From Acidobacteriota bacterium (GTDB lineage Bacteria > Acidobacteriota > Terriglobia > Bryobacterales > Bryobacteraceae), in the NCBI GenBank assembly GCA_021813825.1, contig JAKAJI010000002.1, positions 1 to 46,458 of the forward strand: a stretch of 46,458 nucleotides of DNA. The letters run 5' to 3'. The position numbers and the translations under genes were made by a program. Below the pieces are notes generated by a model. The model saw only the letters and a program-made list of their open reading frames with translations, ran no database searches and was not told the origin of the DNA. Each line of letters starts with the position of its first letter. Within the stretch, counting starts at the first letter, position 1. Below, piece after piece: positions 36,408 to 44,216 of the stretch.

Positions 36408-37391
36408 CTACACGGGCACGTACTGGTTCAAGTAGCGCTTCGCCATCCGGAACCCGACTTTGAACTCGTCACTGAAGTCAGGGCCGTGGTTAGTGCCCGC
36501 ACCGTATAGCTCGTCTTCATGCTCGATGCTCATGGCGCCCTGATATCCGGCCGCCTGCAGCACGCTGAAGAACTCGTTCCACTTGATACTGCCCATGCCA
36601 GGGATCCGGTACTGCCACCACCGCGCTTTGTTTACCGGCTGGATGCCGCCACGCTTCAGAATGTCCCAGTGAATCTGGGTGTCCTTCAGGTGCACGTCGT
36701 AGATCTTGTCGACGAAGTCCTGCGCGGTCTGGATCGGGTCCATCATCTGCCACACCAGGTGTGAAGGGTCGTACTGCAATCCAACATAGGGCGTATCGCC
36801 AAAGGCCTTAAACAAGGCCTCGAAGCCCACGGGGCTCGTGGCGATGTTAGCTCCGCCCGGCCAAGGTTCCCAAAGGATTTTTACGTTGTATTTCTCACAG
36901 TTGGCGAAATACTTCTCGTGATAGACGCGGACGATTTCGTCGACCTGCGCCTGGAACGTCTTGCTTTCATCCTTTCCGGACTGCGTGCCGATATAGGGCA
37001 CGCCCAGGTGGCCGGCCATCTCAATGGCCTTGGCAAAGTACTCCGTGTCCCGGGCGCGCCGTTCCGGGTTAGGGTCGATGTGGCTCGCGTTGATCTGCAA
37101 CGCCGAAGCGGTTACGTTCTTGGCAGCCAGCGCCGATTTGACCTCCTGGATGCGTTCCGGAGTAATGGTCTTGGCGTCGAGCGTGGTTCGTTCATTCGCG
37201 CTCAGGATCATGTTGTTGAACCCGGCCTGGACGGCAAAATCCAGATTCGCGGTCGTAAACTGACCCAGGACGCCCAACCGTGGCTTCCATTCCTTCGGCC
37301 GCACGCGCGGTGCAGCAGTGCCTTGCGCCGCGATTGCGGCTGCCGTTACGGTGCCGAGCAGAGCCCGGCGGCTGAGTTGTTCGTTTTCCAC
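36408..37391 (-). CDS. Tat-exported sugar isomerase/epimerase-like TIM-barrel protein
   Basis: A 327-residue protein of the xylose-isomerase-like TIM-barrel (AP_endonuc_2) superfamily. The N-terminus has a twin-arginine signal (SRRALLGTVTAAAIAA). Metal-site candidates at strand ends are the Glu of ILWEPWPGG, the Asp of LQYDPSHL, the His of YDVHLKDT and the Glu of MSIEHEDE, as in sugar-phosphate isomerases and epimerases. Export suggests a non-phosphorylated sugar or cyclitol substrate. The GTG at 37391 has TATAGA 8 nt upstream and no ribosome site. It converges on the GT-C-like gene with a 13-bp gap and lies downstream of purN on the same strand with 43 bp between. Confidence 0.88.
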   Translation of the reverse strand: MENEQLSRRALLGTVTAAAIAAQGTAAPRVRPKEWKPRLGVLGQFTTANLDFAVQAGFNNMILSANERTTLDAKTITPERIQEVKSALAAKNVTASALQINASHIDPNPERRARDTEYFAKAIEMAGHLGVPYIGTQSGKDESKTFQAQVDEIVRVYHEKYFANCEKYNVKILWEPWPGGANIATSPVGFEALFKAFGDTPYVGLQYDPSHLVWQMMDPIQTAQDFVDKIYDVHLKDTQIHWDILKRGGIQPVNKARWWQYRIPGMGSIKWNEFFSVLQAAGYQGAMSIEHEDELYGAGTNHGPDFSDEFKVGFRMAKRYLNQYVPV

Positions 37392-37399
37392 GGCCCCAT

Positions 37400-37405
37400 T
37401 CTATA
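37400..37405 (-). promoter_or_regulatory. -10 box just upstream of the sugar-isomerase-like gene
   Basis: TATAGA on the minus strand is followed by 8 nt and then the GTG start. The predicted transcription start is within 1-2 nt of the codon, so the mRNA is probably leaderless and transcribed separately from purMN. Confidence 0.45.
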
Positions 37406-37434
37406 CGAACTCGTGGCGAGGCGCGTGTTTATTT

Positions 37435-38040
37435 CTACTTCCGATGCACCACCCGCCGTCCTTCGATGCGATAGGCGCCGGACAGGACAAGGGCGATCGC
37501 GCGGGGGTATGTCGCGTGTTCGGCTTCGAGGATTCGCTCCGCAAGCGTTTCGACCGTATCGTCGTCCCGCACCGGGACGGCGGCCTGCATGACGATCGGC
37601 CCCGAATCGAGCCCTTCATCGACAAAGTGAACCGTACACCCGGTGAACCGCACGCCGTGATCGAATGCCTGCCGCTGCGCATCGAGGCCTGGGAAGGCAG
37701 GCAGCAGAGACGGATGGATATTCAGGATCCGCCCTCGAAATGCGGCAATAAACGCCGGACTTAGAAGCCGCATGAAACCGGCGAGGCAAATGAGATCCGG
37801 GTTATGCCGCCTTAGTTCCTCGATCAACTTCTCGTCGTATTCCTCCCGCGTCACACCGCGGGACGGCACACAAAGCGACGGGATTCCCATCTCGCGCGCC
37901 CGCTCGAGCCCGCGGGCATCAGGCCGGTTCGAGATGACGACGGCGATTTCCGCGTCTATCTTACCTTCCCGCACGGCGCGTGCGATGGCCTCGAAATTCG
38001 AACCGCGGCCAGAAAGCAGTACAGCCAGTTTCTTTTTCAT
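37435..38040 (-). CDS. purN: Phosphoribosylglycinamide formyltransferase
   Basis: A 201-residue enzyme of purine synthesis that transfers a formyl group from 10-formyl-tetrahydrofolate to GAR. The catalytic trio is in place: N107 and H109 in ILNIHPSLLPAFPG and D145 in VDEGLDSGPIV, matching N106, H108 and D144 of E. coli PurN. The N-terminal AVLLSGRGSNFEAI loop binds the substrate phosphate. It starts 5 bp after purM, so the two genes form a purMN operon, the usual bacterial arrangement. Nothing looks defective. Confidence 0.97.
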   Translation of the reverse strand: MKKKLAVLLSGRGSNFEAIARAVREGKIDAEIAVVISNRPDARGLERAREMGIPSLCVPSRGVTREEYDEKLIEELRRHNPDLICLAGFMRLLSPAFIAAFRGRILNIHPSLLPAFPGLDAQRQAFDHGVRFTGCTVHFVDEGLDSGPIVMQAAVPVRDDDTVETLAERILEAEHATYPRAIALVLSGAYRIEGRRVVHRK

Positions 38041-38045
38041 CGGGT

Positions 38046-39083
38046 TCAGCGGTATTGCACGCGCGTCCGGCGTGCCTGGATCACCGAACCGATGCGATAG
38101 TAGGTTTCGCCGAGTTTCTCAAGGATAGCCTCGGCCTTGTTAACGCCCTTTGGCCCGATGACGAGAATCATCCCGATCCCCAAGTTGAATGTCCGGCGGT
38201 AATCCGGTAGCGGAACGTCGCCGATCTTACGAAGTAACTCAAATATGGCCGGAATTTCCCAAGCCGCGGTTCTAATTTCCGCACCGAGTCCGGACGGAAG
38301 AACCCGCGGAAGGTTGTCTGTAATCCCACCGCCGGTGATGTGGGCCGCACCTTTGAGTAGCTTTGCTTCGAGCAAGGCGCGAATCGGTTTCAGATAACTC
38401 CGATGCACCTTGAGCAATTCCTGCGCGGCGGTCCCTTCACAACCCGGCAAGCGATGGTCGATCGAGTAGCCACCCACCTCGAATAACAGTTTGCGGGCGA
38501 GGGAATAACCATTCGTATGGAGACCGTTGGATGCCAGTCCAATCAACACGTCTCCGGCACGGATGCCCGCCCCGGTTAACATTGCCCGCTTGTCGACGGC
38601 TCCCACGATAAAGCCGGCGAGGTCGTACTCTCCGCCGGAGTAAAGTCCGGGCATCTCGGCGGTTTCACCACCAACGAGTGCACAATCGTTATTTCGGCAG
38701 CCACGAGCCACGCCGCCGATCACCTGCCCGGCTATGTCGGCGTCCAGACGCCCGACCGCGAAGTAATCGAGAAAGAACAAAGGCGCGGCGCCCTGAACCG
38801 CGATATCGTTGACGCAGTGATTGACCAGATCCTCGCCGATAGTATCGTGCCGGTTAGCGAGAAACGCAACTTTCAATTTCGTGCCGACGCCGTCGGCGGA
38901 GCTGACGAGGACGGGATGCTTGTACCCGCGTACTTCAAATCCTCCGCCAAAGCTGCCGATGTCGGTAAGGACGCAAGGATTGAAGGTACTTCGCGCGTGT
39001 TTGCGAATGAGAGAAACGGCGCGATCGGCTTCGTCAATGTTGACGCCGGCGTCGCGGTAACGGATTTGGCGCTTCGATGCCAT
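38046..39083 (-). CDS. purM: Phosphoribosylformylglycinamidine cyclo-ligase (AIR synthetase)
   Basis: A 345-residue ATP-dependent enzyme that closes the imidazole ring in purine synthesis. Diagnostic stretches are YRDAGVNIDEADRAV at the start, SSADGVGTKLKVAF, HCVNDIAVQGAAPLFFLDY, LVGGETAEMPGLY, LIGLASNGLHTNGYSLAR and HITGGGITDNLPRVLP. Length is normal (about 345). It is transcribed first in purM-purN and is divergent from dtd. The ATG at 39083 fits the family start; there is no strong ribosome site. Confidence 0.98.
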   Translation of the reverse strand: MASKRQIRYRDAGVNIDEADRAVSLIRKHARSTFNPCVLTDIGSFGGGFEVRGYKHPVLVSSADGVGTKLKVAFLANRHDTIGEDLVNHCVNDIAVQGAAPLFFLDYFAVGRLDADIAGQVIGGVARGCRNNDCALVGGETAEMPGLYSGGEYDLAGFIVGAVDKRAMLTGAGIRAGDVLIGLASNGLHTNGYSLARKLLFEVGGYSIDHRLPGCEGTAAQELLKVHRSYLKPIRALLEAKLLKGAAHITGGGITDNLPRVLPSGLGAEIRTAAWEIPAIFELLRKIGDVPLPDYRRTFNLGIGMILVIGPKGVNKAEAILEKLGETYYRIGSVIQARRTRVQYR

Positions 39084-39188
39084 GCTGGTTAGAGAACGAA
39101 CAATGTCCGGAAAAGACCTGACCTTTCAATATAAACCGTGGATGCCCCCCGAAGAGGAAATGAGCCTCCGGGCCCGGAGAAGCCACCG

Positions 39189-39629
39189 GTGATCGCCGTC
39201 CTGCAGCGCGTCCAGAACGCCTCCGTGCGTGCCGGTGGCCGGGTGGTAGGTGAGATAGGCCCGGGCCTCCTGATCTTTGTCGGGGTCAAGAAAGAAGACG
39301 GGGCGGCGCAAGCGGCCGCCTTGGCGCGGAAAGTAACGGGGCTTCGTATCTTCAACGACGATGCCGGAAAAATGAACCTAAGCGCGATCGACGTTCAGGC
39401 TAGTCTTTTGGTCGTATCGCAGTTTACTTTGTGTGCCGACACGTCGCGTGGACGGCGGCCGAGTTTTGACCCGGCTGCGCCACCGGAAATTGCCGAGAAG
39501 CTTTATGAACAGTTTGTCGCGGAGCTCCGGAAAACGGCCCTGCCGGTGGAAACAGGAGTCTTCCGGGCGCACATGGAAGTCTCTCTGGTGAACGACGGGC
39601 CGGTAACGTTTCTCTGCGATAGCTTTTGA
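39189..39629 (+). CDS. dtd: D-aminoacyl-tRNA deacylase
   Basis: A 146-residue editing enzyme that removes D-amino acids from tRNA. The start IAVLQRVQNASV, the SQFTLCAD motif and the Gly-cisPro-type motif (NDGPVTF) are diagnostic. I chose the GTG at 39189, giving the family length (E. coli Dtd has 145 residues), with GGAG 9 nt upstream; the frame stays open to a GTG at 39138, but that would add a Pro-rich N-terminus and lies at or before the transcription start expected from TATAAA at 39130-39135. It is divergent from purM. Confidence 0.94.
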   Translation: MIAVLQRVQNASVRAGGRVVGEIGPGLLIFVGVKKEDGAAQAAALARKVTGLRIFNDDAGKMNLSAIDVQASLLVVSQFTLCADTSRGRRPSFDPAAPPEIAEKLYEQFVAELRKTALPVETGVFRAHMEVSLVNDGPVTFLCDSF

Positions 39630-39632
39630 AAC

Positions 39633-39661
39633 TTGTCTATTTAGTAACTCCTTAGTATGCT
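39633..39661 (+). promoter_or_regulatory. Complete promoter giving a leaderless mRNA for the small basic protein
   Basis: TTGTCT (39633-39638), a spacer of exactly 17 nt, and TATGCT (39656-39661) form a recognisable sigma-70-type promoter. The ATG at 39668 lies 6 nt beyond the -10 box, at the expected transcription start, with no Shine-Dalgarno sequence. Confidence 0.65.
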
Positions 39662-39667
39662 CTAGGT

Positions 39668-39967
39668 ATGGCTCGATACACAAAAACCACGGCGTCGCAT
39701 TCGTTCCTCGAAGCGGCCCTGGTGGGGTTGGAAGTTCAGAAACAGAAGATCGAGGAACAGATCGCCGAAGTTCGATCCATGCTCGGACAACGGCCCGCCG
39801 CGAAGAAAGCGGCTGCCGCCGCACCCGCCGCGGCTCCCGCGCCGGCCGCAGCGCCTGCCGGCCGGAAGCGCGCTCGCCGCAAACTGAGCGAAGAAGCCCG
39901 CAAACGGATCGCAGCAGCGCAAAAGAAGCGCTGGGCCGCATTCCGCAAGCAGGCCGGCAAGGAGTAA
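39668..39967 (+). CDS. Small basic Ala/Lys/Arg-rich protein, possible nucleic-acid binder
   Basis: A 99-residue protein in three parts. Residues 1-42 are a helical, coiled-coil-like segment (LEVQKQKIEEQIAEVRSML). Residues 45-68 are a low-complexity Ala/Pro linker. Residues 69-99 are a strongly basic tail (GRKRARRKLSEEARKRIAAA then QKKRWAAFRK). The tail motif LSEEARKRIAAAQKKRW recurs at the end of small bacterial histone-H1-like or uncharacterised proteins, so DNA or RNA binding with self-association through the coiled coil is inferred. It has its own promoter with a 17-nt spacer and a leaderless start, stands alone on the plus strand, and is convergent with cbiO. Confidence 0.8.
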   Translation: MARYTKTTASHSFLEAALVGLEVQKQKIEEQIAEVRSMLGQRPAAKKAAAAAPAAAPAPAAAPAGRKRARRKLSEEARKRIAAAQKKRWAAFRKQAGKE

Positions 39968-39986
39968 GTTCAGGGACTGGCCACCG

Positions 39987-40682
39987 TCAGGCGTCCCAGT
40001 CCCAACGAAACAGTTCTACGATCTCGCTTAAAGATCCTTCCCTAGCCACTTGGCCCTTGTCGAAGAACAAGGCGCGGGTGGCCAGAGCCGCGGCGAAGCG
40101 CACATCGTGTGTTGCCACCACCTTAGCCTGGGGAAGATTGACGAGAAGCTTCACTAAACTCCTCTGGGCCGGCGGATCGAGGTAGGTAGTCGGCTCATCG
40201 AGGATTAGTATCTCCGGCTCCATGGCAAGCACGCCGGCGAGAGCAGCCCGGCGCTTCTCGCCGGCGCTCAAGTGATAGGGCGCCCGATGCTCTATGTCGC
40301 CGAGACCGACGTGAGCAAGCGCCGCCCGGGCTCGGGCTGCCGCCTCATCGGGCGGGAACCCCTGGTTCAAGGGGCCGAAGGCTACATCTTCGAGCACTGT
40401 GGGCATGAAGAGCTGTTCGTCTGCGTCCTGAAAGACCATTCCTACCTTCGAGCGGACGTCGCGTAAGGTGGGCGGAGAGACGTCCATGCCGCAAACCCGC
40501 ACCGAGCCTTCTCCCTGGAGCAAACCATTCAAGTGGAGAAGCAAAGTGGTCTTACCGCTTCCGTTGGCGCCGAGCAGTACGACCGTCTCTCCCGGATAGA
40601 CGGTCAGGTCGACCCCGCGAAGCGCCTCCGTGCCGTCGTCGTAGCGGTAACGAAGGCCGCGAACCTCGATCAGCGGCGTCAT
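39987..40682 (-). CDS. cbiO: ECF transporter ATPase (cobalt/nickel importer, CbiO/EcfA type)
   Basis: A 231-residue ABC ATPase. Walker A is GANGSGKTT (residues 38-46), the Q-loop is VFQDADEQLF, the signature is LSAGEKRRAALAG, Walker B is ILILDEPTTYLD, and the switch His is in VVATHDVRF. The QDADEQLF region is typical of ECF-type ATPases. The ATG at 40682 overlaps the TGA of cbiQ (ATGA), so an in-frame open extension to 41147 is ignored. It energises the CbiM/CbiQ complex encoded upstream. It is the last gene of the long minus-strand run. Confidence 0.95.
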   Translation of the reverse strand: MTPLIEVRGLRYRYDDGTEALRGVDLTVYPGETVVLLGANGSGKTTLLLHLNGLLQGEGSVRVCGMDVSPPTLRDVRSKVGMVFQDADEQLFMPTVLEDVAFGPLNQGFPPDEAAARARAALAHVGLGDIEHRAPYHLSAGEKRRAALAGVLAMEPEILILDEPTTYLDPPAQRSLVKLLVNLPQAKVVATHDVRFAAALATRALFFDKGQVAREGSLSEIVELFRWDWDA

Positions 40683-41398
40683 GCGTGGCTTACGAGCAGG
40701 TGCGCGAGCACTGCGACGGCGGACCCTACGCCCGCAAATACCGCGTCCATCCGAGTAAATCGGGGCGGCCGCAAGGAGTGAAACTCTCCGGCGAAGCCAC
40801 GTGCCGCCATGGCCCGGTGAATGCCCTCCGCCCGGACATAAGAGCGCGCGAACAGGATTGCGAGCGCACCCGCCGCCGCATGAAACGCCCGCCGCTGCGA
40901 GCGATGAGCCGAACCTTGCCGACAGACCGCCGCCAGACGCATATGCTGGGCCTGCTCGGAGATGACAAACAAGTACCGGTACAGCGTCTGCGCCATTAGC
41001 ACAAGCAGCCGCGGCGCTCCGAGCGACTCCATACCGCGGAGAAGTGCCGGTTGCGGCGTAGAGGCTACCAGAAGCAACACCGTCAGTGCCGAGATATAAC
41101 TCTTGACAAGCAGAGCCGCGCCGGCCAAGGGCTGACCCGCCACCCATTCCACCGCCCCGAATAACATCGAAAAAGGCAGCACGACGGCGGCTTTCTTCAA
41201 CATCGAAACCAGCGGAAGGCGCGCCGCGACGATTCCCACGGCGACAAGAAGGGCAAAAGGCACCGCCGTCACCGGTGATGCCGGAGACGTTGCAAGCGCA
41301 GCGAGCAGCGCCAGCGCAACCAGAAGTTTAGCCCGCGCATCGCGCTGGTGGACAAAGCTGTGCCGGCGGCTCCACTGCTCGACGACGACATGATGCAC
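40679..41398 (-). CDS. cbiQ: ECF transporter transmembrane subunit (CbiQ/EcfT type)
   Basis: A 239-residue integral membrane protein that links the substrate-binding CbiM to the ATPase. The two Arg-containing coupling motifs of the family are recognisable around MRLAAVCRQG and AMAARGFAGEF, and helices lie at about 25-95 and 100-125. I chose the GTG at 41398, which follows the cbiM stop by 1 nt and has GGAG 8 nt upstream; a longer frame to 41455 would overlap cbiM. Its stop overlaps the cbiO start (ATGA), indicating translational coupling. Confidence 0.92.
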   Translation of the reverse strand: MHHVVVEQWSRRHSFVHQRDARAKLLVALALLAALATSPASPVTAVPFALLVAVGIVAARLPLVSMLKKAAVVLPFSMLFGAVEWVAGQPLAGAALLVKSYISALTVLLLVASTPQPALLRGMESLGAPRLLVLMAQTLYRYLFVISEQAQHMRLAAVCRQGSAHRSQRRAFHAAAGALAILFARSYVRAEGIHRAMAARGFAGEFHSLRPPRFTRMDAVFAGVGSAVAVLAHLLVSHA

Positions 41399-41399
41399 G

Positions 41400-42293
41400 T
41401 TAGCTGCTCCGCCGGCGTAAGAGGAAGTAGCTAGCCGCGGCAGCGGATCCGCCAACCAGGCATAAACCTAACAAAGCGGCTGCCGAGCGGCGCAGCCATA
41501 AGGGCCCTAGCGGCAGCGAGTAATCCGCCATCGGCGCCGCCAACACCGGCCGTGCATGCAGGTCCGCCCACTGCCCGATCCGCATGACGCCGTCCGGCGC
41601 GCTGGAAGCCGCAAACAACCCGAGGACGACAACCAACACCGCGGCGAAAGTGATACCGGCCCACACGCGCGATCCCTGATGGACCGGCGCGCCGGTCCAT
41701 CGTGGATTCAAGCGTTCAATCGCACGTGCGACGGCCAAGGTAATCGTTCCTTCGACGATGGCGCCGACGGCGAATAACCCCACCGAAAGAGCCAGAAGCT
41801 TCGAAGGCATTTGAATCCCCGAGAAAGTCAGTTCCGCCAGCGCAAGCCCCGCGCTCATCATCACGGAGAAGAATCCGGCCAGGAACAAACCCACGCTCCG
41901 CCGACCGGCAAATAAGCGCAGGGGCAACCACGCCGCCAGCACGCCGGCCAGAGCCATATTGAAGACATTGGCCCCCAGAGCAAGCACGCCACCGTCTTGA
42001 AACACAAACGCCTGGGTAGCGATGATGGCGGTCATCGCCAGCGCCGCCGGCGCCGGGCCGAGAATTGCCGTGAGGAGGGCTCCGCCCAACAGGTGCGCGC
42101 TGGTTCCCACGCCGACGGGGAAGTTGACCATCTGCGCGGCAAAGACGAAAGCGCCAAGAACTCCGAGCAGCGGGATCCGGGCCTCGTCCAGTTCCTTCCG
42201 CGCGCGCCGCGACACCCAAAGCACCGCCGGTGCCGCCACGCCGTCCAGGGTCAGCCACACAGGCGTCGATAGGAAATTGTCCGGAATGTGCAT
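41400..42293 (-). CDS. cbiM: Cobalt/nickel ECF substrate-binding protein CbiM with PDGLE-type C-terminal extension
   Basis: A 297-residue membrane protein. It begins MHIPDNFLSTPVW; in CbiM/NikM the N-terminal Met-His pair helps ligate the metal, which is why I start at the ATG at 42293 and not at the GTG ten codons upstream. The metal-binding core contains FPVGVGTSAHLLGGALLTAI and LQDGG-like FQDGGVLALGANVFNMAL. After about residue 210 a further helix and APDGVMRIGQ ... ADYSLPLGPLW match the PDGLE (CbiN-like) module, so M and N functions are fused. cbiQ and cbiO follow with 1-nt spacing and an ATGA overlap. Co and Ni cannot be told apart from sequence. Confidence 0.92.
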   Translation of the reverse strand: MHIPDNFLSTPVWLTLDGVAAPAVLWVSRRARKELDEARIPLLGVLGAFVFAAQMVNFPVGVGTSAHLLGGALLTAILGPAPAALAMTAIIATQAFVFQDGGVLALGANVFNMALAGVLAAWLPLRLFAGRRSVGLFLAGFFSVMMSAGLALAELTFSGIQMPSKLLALSVGLFAVGAIVEGTITLAVARAIERLNPRWTGAPVHQGSRVWAGITFAAVLVVVLGLFAASSAPDGVMRIGQWADLHARPVLAAPMADYSLPLGPLWLRRSAAALLGLCLVGGSAAAASYFLLRRRSS

Positions 42294-42378
42294 CAGGAAC
42301 GGCTCAGCGATACCATTGGGCACTTATCGAGGCTTGCGCGGCCCCTCAGGCCTTCTTCCACTGTAGCCGACCTGCCGC

Positions 42379-43236
42379 TTACGCCGGCGAGCCGTTCCCG
42401 GCCAGCGCAAGGGCACCGTATAGTACGCTGTCATCGCCCAATGCAGCGGGGACCACGTCGAGGCGCGCTTGCGACCATGAAGTAATCTGCCTCCGCAGCG
42501 CCGCCCGCAATGGGACGAACAGCCGCTCCCCGGCTTTCGCAATGCCGCCGCCGATCACGATGCGCGCGGGGTTGAGCAACATCACCACCGGTTTCAACCC
42601 CAGCGCCAGGTCTTCGACATACTTCGCGGTGAAGACGGGGTCGCCAAGTAACTCCTTGGCCGGTTTGCCATAGTCCCGCTCCAGCCACAAGCCGCAGCAC
42701 ATCCGCTCGAAACACCCGCGTGCTCCGCACAAACACTCCGGCCCGTCCGGCCGGATCGCGATATGGCCGAGTTCTCCCGCCCAGGAATCCGCGCCGCGAT
42801 ACACACCCGCTTCGGTGACGATGCCCCCACCGATCCCGGTGGACAGCGTCATGTAAAACAACGGAAGAAAGCCTCTCCCTGCCCCAAACCGCGACTCACC
42901 GAGGGCGCCGACGTTGGCGTCGTTGTCCATGACCGGGCGCACGCCGGCGAGTGGCTCCAGAAATCCCGGCAAATCGAAGCCGCTCCAGCCGCTGACATGG
43001 GTCGAAAGGGCGACGCGCTGCTCGTTAAAGTGCACCGGCCCGCCGAATCCGATGCCGCAGGCGTCAAAACGCCAATGCTTGCGCCAATCCTCGATCACCG
43101 CGGTGATGTGGGCGAGCATCCAATCCCGCCCGCCTTCGCGATCCGTGGTCTCCGTTACGCGCGCGGACACCATGCTGCCTTCAAACACTGCCATCGAAAA
43201 CTTCGTGCCACCGATGTCGATGGCCAGCGTGATCAT
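42379..43236 (-). CDS. ROK-family sugar kinase
   Basis: A 285-residue kinase. It opens with the phosphate-binding LAIDIGGTKFS, has the catalytic Asp in VMDNDANVGALGE (D106), and the ROK zinc-site motif ELGHIAI (His158) followed by C168-L-C170-G-A-R-G-C175-F-E. ROK kinases phosphorylate glucose, N-acetylglucosamine or related sugars. The ATG overlaps the TGA of the PfkB gene (ATGA). Its place in a packed operon with a second sugar kinase, a HAD phosphatase and a DHS-like protein suggests one sugar pathway; the substrate is unknown. There are 85 bp between its stop and cbiM, with no terminator seen. Confidence 0.92.
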   Translation of the reverse strand: MITLAIDIGGTKFSMAVFEGSMVSARVTETTDREGGRDWMLAHITAVIEDWRKHWRFDACGIGFGGPVHFNEQRVALSTHVSGWSGFDLPGFLEPLAGVRPVMDNDANVGALGESRFGAGRGFLPLFYMTLSTGIGGGIVTEAGVYRGADSWAGELGHIAIRPDGPECLCGARGCFERMCCGLWLERDYGKPAKELLGDPVFTAKYVEDLALGLKPVVMLLNPARIVIGGGIAKAGERLFVPLRAALRRQITSWSQARLDVVPAALGDDSVLYGALALAGNGSPA

Positions 43237-44216
43237 CGATCGCCCGCCTCGAGCGCGATAAGTTCCTCACTCGAAGCCGTCCCGGTGCCGGGTTTCATGA
43301 CGGTGATCGCGGCGGCGAGATTTCCGAACCGTGCTGCTTCATCCGGCGATCCGGTAAGCGCCAGCGCCATTCCTGCCGCGGCCGAGAAGGAATCTCCCGC
43401 ACCGCAGACATCCACCGGCTTCCTCGGATGACGGCTTTCGACGAACCGTTCGCCGGAAGTGTCCACAACCACCGCCCCGCGTTCGCCCAACGTCACAATC
43501 AGGCACGTCGCCTGAGTATGTTTCCGCAGGTCCGAGTAACTGGCGCCCGATATCAGCCTGAGGGCGCGGCCGGCCTCCTGCTCGTTCGGTTTCAACGCCA
43601 CACGCCGGAACTCGTGCGCCCTCTGGCGCGAATCGGCCCAGAAGATATGATCCGGATACCGCTGCGCCAACCCCGCGACCGTTTCCCGCACGCGCGCCGT
43701 GACAACTTCGGACTGGCCGGTTTCCGCCTGGTCGGAGATAAAGATCACATCATAGGCGGGCGCGGCCTCCTCGAGCCGGGCGATGAACCGCTTCTCCACG
43801 GCCTCGGGCAATTGACGCCGCGGAATGAAATCGATTCGGGGCAGATCTTCCACGCCCGTTTCTTCATTAATCAGCTTGGTGTAAGTGAACGTCGTCCACT
43901 CCGGCTCGCGCAGCATCAACTCCGCGCTGATTCCCCGGCGTTCGAGAGCGGCGAATAACTCGTAGCCGTGGCCGTCGTCGCCCGCGACGCCGAGCACGCT
44001 GATTCGTCCCACTCCCAGCGCCGCCAGGTTATTCGCAATTGTGCCGCCCGCGCCCGGCGTGGTTTCCGTCGCCACGACTGCCGTGCGCGGGATGCCCGTT
44101 TCCCGCGATGGCTCGGACGCCGAAGGCGCGTAGCGGCACCACCGGTCCAGGCAAACATCGCCCACGACCAGCGCCGACTTAGCCCGCACCGCTTCCGCGT
44201 ACTCTCGGGCCGTCAT
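43233..44216 (-). CDS. PfkB-family carbohydrate kinase, RfaE/HldE kinase-domain-like
   Basis: A 327-residue ribokinase-superfamily enzyme. SALVVGDVCLDRW at the start and GAGGTIANNLAALG resemble the N-terminal kinase domain of heptose-phosphate kinase HldE/RfaE. The anion-hole and catalytic motif is DVCGAGDSFSAAAGMAL, whose second Asp is the expected base. No nucleotidyltransferase domain follows, unlike full HldE. The ATG at 44216 overlaps the stop of the DHS-like gene (ATGA); an eleven-residue upstream extension is unnecessary. Its own stop overlaps the ROK start in the same way. Heptose-phosphate is a candidate substrate, by resemblance only. Confidence 0.88.
   Translation of the reverse strand: MTAREYAEAVRAKSALVVGDVCLDRWCRYAPSASEPSRETGIPRTAVVATETTPGAGGTIANNLAALGVGRISVLGVAGDDGHGYELFAALERRGISAELMLREPEWTTFTYTKLINEETGVEDLPRIDFIPRRQLPEAVEKRFIARLEEAAPAYDVIFISDQAETGQSEVVTARVRETVAGLAQRYPDHIFWADSRQRAHEFRRVALKPNEQEAGRALRLISGASYSDLRKHTQATCLIVTLGERGAVVVDTSGERFVESRHPRKPVDVCGAGDSFSAAAGMALALTGSPDEAARFGNLAAAITVMKPGTGTASSEELIALEAGDR

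Noticed and set aside
39138-39188. An upstream GTG start for dtd
   Set aside because: It adds a Pro-rich N-terminus unknown in the family, lacks a ribosome site, and lies about at the transcription start predicted from the TATAAA box at 39130-39135.
39987-41147. A 386-residue version of CbiO with a long N-terminal extension
   Set aside because: The extension is Gly/Ala/Arg-rich antisense-like sequence overlapping cbiQ; the ATPase fold begins at MTPLIEVRGL, where an ATGA overlap with cbiQ marks the start.
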